9,442 bases of DNA, from the NCBI GenBank assembly GCA_017378975.1, contig JAFNXT010000329.1, positions 1-9,442 of the forward strand, written 5' to 3'. The notes beneath the pieces were generated by a model. It saw only the letters and a program-made list of their open reading frames with translations, searched no databases and was not told where the DNA came from. The DNA is from Oscillospiraceae bacterium. GTDB taxonomy: Bacteria; Bacillota; Clostridia; Oscillospirales; Oscillospiraceae. Position numbers and translations under genes: made by a program. Shown piece by piece: positions 6,895 through 9,442 of this stretch; within the stretch, counting starts at the first letter, position 1, and each line of letters begins with the position of its first letter.

Positions 6895-7949
6895 GGCAGC
6901 TCCACCTCCCGTCCTTCCAGGATCTGTCGGGAGATCCGTGCCGCCAGCTCCAGCGTCTTCCGTTCCTCTGTCCCGGCATGCTCCATAGCAGACCGCAGGA
7001 TCTGGAAATAGGTCCCCTCCAACGTATCCTCTCCGGCGGACCCCCAAAGATCCACCGGCACCGTGGTCCGGTCCACCAGCTCCAAATGTGCGAAGCCCCT
7101 GAACACCTGACGAAGTGCCACCAGATCCGGTCGCTCCGTTTCTCCCGTCAGTTCGATCCGATAGTAGTCCCCATTGGGCACCGGCGGCAAGACCCGTTCC
7201 AACGCCGCCACCGGATCGCCTTCCACCACAGTCCGGAGCGCATGGAACCTTGGTCCCTCCAGCGTCACGGTCCGGATCTGGGCAGGCCCATCCAGCGTCA
7301 CGATCAGGGCGCCCTTCTCCCCGGTCTCATCCCAGCCCCGACCCATGGCACAGCCAGGCCAGGCGCACAGGGTCTGACCGGCCCGGAAATGGCCGCCCTT
7401 GTGGATATGTCCCAGCGCCAGATAGTCCAGCGCCGACTCCCGGACCTGAACTGCCGTGACAGGGCAGTAGGGAGAGCCCACCTGTCCGGGATCTCCATGG
7501 AGCACCGCCACATGGTACAGCGCGTCCCCTTCCGCCCGGAACCCTTCCAACAGCGGCGGACAGTCGATCCCATGATACCCTGCGCCATAGACCTTCAGCC
7601 CCAGCCGCTCCACCTCCACGGCGGTGACGGTGGGGCTTTCAAAAATATGCACGTTCCCCGGCCAACGGGTCCCGGTATAGGGGGACCCTGCCCCCAGATG
7701 ATCATGATTGCCGGGACTGACGAACACCGGCACCGCCATATCCTCCATGGCATCCTTCAGGGTCTGTACGCTCTCCCGGGACCATGGCCCATCGAACAGA
7801 TCGCCGCTGAGCAATACCGCCTGACACCCTTCCGCCCGACACAGCCGGGCCAGTTGCCCGGGCACGGACAGCAGCGCCTGTTTCAATTCCGGTGTATCGG
7901 AAAACGGCGTATCCAGATGCAGATCAGCGGCGTGCAGAAGCTTCATCAT
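6891..7949 (-). CDS. SbcD/YhaO-like metallophosphoesterase (putative DNA exonuclease subunit)
   Basis: A 352-residue calcineurin-type phosphoesterase. All five metal-binding blocks are present: AADLHLD (7-13), SGDLFDG (48-54), PGNHDH (79-84), VLHGD (149-153) and LGHIHKG (179-185), giving D9, H11, D50, N81, H151, H181 and H183 as likely ligands to two metal ions. The C-terminal part (about 225-352) is a smaller capping region. Paired with the SbcC-like ATPase it resembles the YhaO/YhaN couple, itself related to SbcD/SbcC and Mre11/Rad50 nucleases. Two adjacent ATGs, at 7949 and 7946, are possible; GGAAAGGG (7959-7966) is nine bases from the first, which I prefer. A start at 7994 lacks a site and runs further into ymdB. 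The start overlaps the upstream gene's end by 26 bases, so translation is probably coupled. Confidence 0.85.
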   Translation of the reverse strand: MMKLLHAADLHLDTPFSDTPELKQALLSVPGQLARLCRAEGCQAVLLSGDLFDGPWSRESVQTLKDAMEDMAVPVFVSPGNHDHLGAGSPYTGTRWPGNVHIFESPTVTAVEVERLGLKVYGAGYHGIDCPPLLEGFRAEGDALYHVAVLHGDPGQVGSPYCPVTAVQVRESALDYLALGHIHKGGHFRAGQTLCAWPGCAMGRGWDETGEKGALIVTLDGPAQIRTVTLEGPRFHALRTVVEGDPVAALERVLPPVPNGDYYRIELTGETERPDLVALRQVFRGFAHLELVDRTTVPVDLWGSAGEDTLEGTYFQILRSAMEHAGTEERKTLELAARISRQILEGREVELP

Positions 7950-8718
7950 ACAGATCGACCCTTTCCGCGCTCCGGCAAAGCCCCGTACCGCCATCGATGG
8001 TGAAGAGCACCGCTTCCATCTTGGTGGGCCCGTCGGCCCACTGGTACCGGCTGGTCAGATCCCCCCGGAACTTCTGGATCGACTGCTGTGCCTTGACCCC
8101 CAGCACCGACCAGACCGGTCCCGTCATGCCAAGATCCGTCACATAGCCCGTGCCCTTGGGCAGGATCATGGCATCGGCGGTGGGCACATGGGTATGGGTC
8201 CCCCACACCGCGCTGACCCGACCGTCCAGCATGTAGCCCATGGCCAGCTTCTCCGAAGTGGCCTCCGCATGGATCTCCACCAGCACGATCCTGGCATCCA
8301 CCTCCTTCAGGATCTTATCGATCATCAAAAAGGGGTTGTCGGGCCCAAAGTCCATCCCGCACCGGCCGATCAGGTCGATCACCGCCACAGGACCGCACTT
8401 ACTGTCGAAGACCGCCCAGCCTTTCCCGGGAGTCTGAGGGGCATAGTTGGCAGGCCGCAGGATCTGGGGGCAGTCATCAAGATAAGCCACGATCTCCCGG
8501 CGGTTGAAGCTGTGGTTCCCCAAGGTGATCACGTCCGCACCGGAATCCAGGATCTCCTCCGCCTGCTGAGGTGTGATCCCCACGCCGCTGGCGTTCTCGC
8601 CGTTGACCACCACGAAGTCCGCCCCCGTGGTCCGCTTCAGATACCGGAGGGAACGGCTCACCCGCTCCAGCCCCGGTGTCCCCACCACATCGCCTACCGC
8701 CAATACCTTCAGATCCAT
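7924..8718 (-). CDS. ymdB: YmdB-type metallophosphoesterase (TIGR00282 family)
   Basis: A 264-residue protein matching the YmdB family, whose Bacillus member hydrolyses 2',3'-cyclic nucleotides and affects biofilm and motility decisions. Visible blocks are GDVVGTPG (9-16), VNGENASGVGIT (38-49), GNHSFNRREI (67-76), RPANYAPQTPGKGW (88-101), IHAEATSEKLAMG (149-161), DGRVSAVWGTHTHVPTAD (165-182) and LPKGTGYVTDLGMTGP (186-201). D10, E41, N42, N69, H150, H175 and H177 are the expected metal ligands. The length is standard. The ATG at 8718 has GGAGGTG (8726-8732) seven bases ahead. First gene of the operon leading to the YhaO/YhaN-like pair. Unlike the arrangement in Bacillus, no rny gene is adjacent. 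Confidence 0.93.
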   Translation of the reverse strand: MDLKVLAVGDVVGTPGLERVSRSLRYLKRTTGADFVVVNGENASGVGITPQQAEEILDSGADVITLGNHSFNRREIVAYLDDCPQILRPANYAPQTPGKGWAVFDSKCGPVAVIDLIGRCGMDFGPDNPFLMIDKILKEVDARIVLVEIHAEATSEKLAMGYMLDGRVSAVWGTHTHVPTADAMILPKGTGYVTDLGMTGPVWSVLGVKAQQSIQKFRGDLTSRYQWADGPTKMEAVLFTIDGGTGLCRSAERVDLYDEASARR

Positions 8719-8749
8719 CGACCCGCACCTCCATCGTTGCTATGTCCAT

Positions 8750-8778
8750 AGTATACCGCAGATCCGCCCTCCATGCAA
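8750..8778 (-). promoter_or_regulatory. Sigma-A-like promoter of the ymdB operon
   Basis: On the minus strand, TTGCAT (8778-8773) and TATACT (8755-8750) are spaced by exactly 17 bases. The -10 matches consensus at 5 of 6 positions and the -35 keeps TTG. Transcription would start near 8743, giving a leader of about 25 bases that contains the GGAGGTG ribosome site. Confidence 0.7.
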
Positions 8779-8788
8779 GGATCCGTGG

Positions 8789-8817
8789 TTGCAAAAAACG
8801 TCCCTGTGTGATAGCAT
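8789..8817 (+). promoter_or_regulatory. Probable promoter of the Nudix gene
   Basis: TTGCAA (8789-8794) and TAGCAT (8812-8817) are 17 bases apart, each matching consensus at 4 of 6 positions. Transcription would begin near 8824, leaving a leader of about 20 bases with AGAGGAG (8828-8834). Its -35 lies 10 bases from the -35 of the divergent ymdB promoter. Confidence 0.5.
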
Positions 8818-8843
8818 GAGAGCAGAGAGAGGAGTGGTTGGCC

Positions 8844-9377
8844 ATGGAATGGAACGATATCTACGATTCCCAACGCCGTTTGACCGGGCGGCGTCATCTT
8901 CGGGGCACTGCCTGGGGACCGGGCGAATACGGACTGGTGGTCTGTGTCTGGGTCCTCAACAGCAAAGGTAAGATCCTGCTGACCCAACGTGCCATGGAAA
9001 AAAGCTTCCCCGGGACCTGGGAGAATTCCGGCGGTGCCGCCAAAGCCGGTGAAGACAGCCTCACCGCCATCCAGCGTGAGCTGTTCGAAGAGACCGGCAT
9101 CCGGGCAACAAAGGAAGAGTTCCACCTGCTCCGGTCCGTCATGGAGCACGATACCTTCTTCGACCACTACTGGATCCGCAAGGACGTACCCCTCAGGAAA
9201 ATCGTCCTGCTCCCCGGCGAGACCATCGATGCCCAGTGGGCCACCTTCGACCGGGTCCACGCCCTGATCCGTCGGGGGAAGATCTGCCGCATCATCGCCC
9301 GGCAGTTTTTGCAGGAGGAACCCGTCCTGCGCCAACTCTCGTCCTCCTCTGACGGAAATTTTTCCGCCCCAGCATGA
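8844..9377 (+). CDS. Nudix family hydrolase (YfcD/isopentenyl-diphosphate-isomerase-like subgroup)
   Basis: A 177-residue protein with a perfect Nudix box at residues 64-86 (G-x5-E-x7-RELFEETGI), so it should use a divalent metal to hydrolyse a nucleoside-diphosphate-linked or similar compound. The flanks (MEWNDIYD at the start, VCVWVLNSKGKILLTQRA around 33-50, FPGTWENSGG at 55-64) resemble type 1 isopentenyl diphosphate isomerase and YfcD-like proteins. The histidine that isomerases carry before VVxVW is Gly31 here and their GGH after the W is GGA, so isomerase activity is unlikely. The substrate cannot be named. The ATG at 8844 has AGAGGAG (8828-8834) nine bases ahead; a TTG two codons earlier sits too close to that site. 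The last dozen or so residues (LSSSSDGNFSAPA) are low-complexity and probably disordered. Single-gene unit, divergent from ymdB. Confidence 0.85.
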   Translation: MEWNDIYDSQRRLTGRRHLRGTAWGPGEYGLVVCVWVLNSKGKILLTQRAMEKSFPGTWENSGGAAKAGEDSLTAIQRELFEETGIRATKEEFHLLRSVMEHDTFFDHYWIRKDVPLRKIVLLPGETIDAQWATFDRVHALIRRGKICRIIARQFLQEEPVLRQLSSSSDGNFSAPA

Positions 9378-9385
9378 CAAACCCA

Positions 9386-9414
9386 TTGACGAACCGTGTT
9401 GATGCGTCTATAAT
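9386..9414 (+). promoter_or_regulatory. Strong sigma-A promoter for a gene beyond the right edge
   Basis: TTGACG (9386-9391, 5 of 6) and TATAAT (9409-9414, perfect) are separated by 17 bases. This is the best promoter in the window. It begins 9 bases after the Nudix stop codon and should start transcription near 9421. Confidence 0.85.
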
Positions 9415-9428
9415 GGACATAGTTACAC

Positions 9429-9435
9429 AAAGGAG
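9429..9435 (+). promoter_or_regulatory. Ribosome binding site of a gene starting past the right edge
   Basis: AAAGGAG lies 15 to 21 bases after the -10 box and 7 bases before the window ends. No start codon follows inside the window, so the first codon must be at or just past the edge. The mRNA leader would be only about 20 bases long. The product cannot be seen. Confidence 0.65.
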
Positions 9436-9442
9436 AGACGCA

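Noticed and set aside
5566..7011. Long plus-strand open frame (481 residues) opposite the SbcC-like gene
   Set aside because: Antisense shadow of coiled-coil codons; rich in Pro, Arg, Gln and His, no motif, no start signal.
6978..8003. Plus-strand open frame (341 residues) opposite the SbcD-like gene
   Set aside because: The opposite strand has all five phosphoesterase motifs; this frame has none and no ribosome site.
9352..9365. CGGAAA-TT-TTTCCG palindrome near the Nudix stop as a terminator
   Set aside because: It lies inside the coding sequence, has a weak A/T-rich stem with a two-base loop, and no T-run follows the stem.

Overview
This window is a gene-dense, GC-rich stretch of a Bacillota chromosome. 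Strong AAGGAGG-type ribosome sites, sigma-A-like promoters and Bacillus-type gene families (ymfF/ymfH, ymdB, a yhaO/yhaN-like pair, prmA) fit a gut Clostridia such as the Oscillospirales. That placement is inferred from style and gene content, not from a marker gene. I see no phage, insertion sequence, CRISPR array, tRNA or rRNA.

Layout, left to right. (1) 20-2586, minus strand: two M16-type peptidase genes. The first transcribed (2586 to 1321) lacks the zinc motif and the second (1324 to 20) has it; they overlap by 4 bases and match the YmfF/YmfH pair. (2) 2587-2840: a divergent intergenic region with a promoter on each strand, a 38-base imperfect palindrome resembling a widespread dispersed intergenic element, and a small hairpin just before the prmA ribosome site. 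(3) 2841-4795, plus strand: prmA (ribosomal protein L11 methyltransferase), overlapping by 4 bases a membrane-anchored protein that looks like a diverged DUF4015 glycoside-hydrolase-like domain without its usual acidic motif. A hairpin terminator at 4804-4845 closes this operon and separates it from the convergent one. (4) 8718-4846, minus strand: an operon of a YmdB-type metallophosphoesterase, an SbcD/YhaO-type metallophosphoesterase and an SbcC/YhaN-type ATPase with a membrane hairpin inside its coiled coil. Consecutive genes overlap by 26 and 4 bases. (5) 8719-8843: back-to-back promoters. (6) 8844-9377, plus strand: a Nudix hydrolase. (7) 9378-9442: a near-consensus promoter and ribosome site for a gene that starts just past the right edge.

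The functional themes are housekeeping: translation-factor and ribosome modification (M16 pair, PrmA), nucleic-acid and nucleotide metabolism (YmdB, YhaO/YhaN-like, Nudix), and one cell-surface protein of unknown role. The least ordinary items are the membrane-hairpin SMC-like ATPase co-transcribed with two different metallophosphoesterases, the apparently degenerate DUF4015-like protein, and the dispersed-repeat-like palindrome. I did not find a clear new defence or mobile system.
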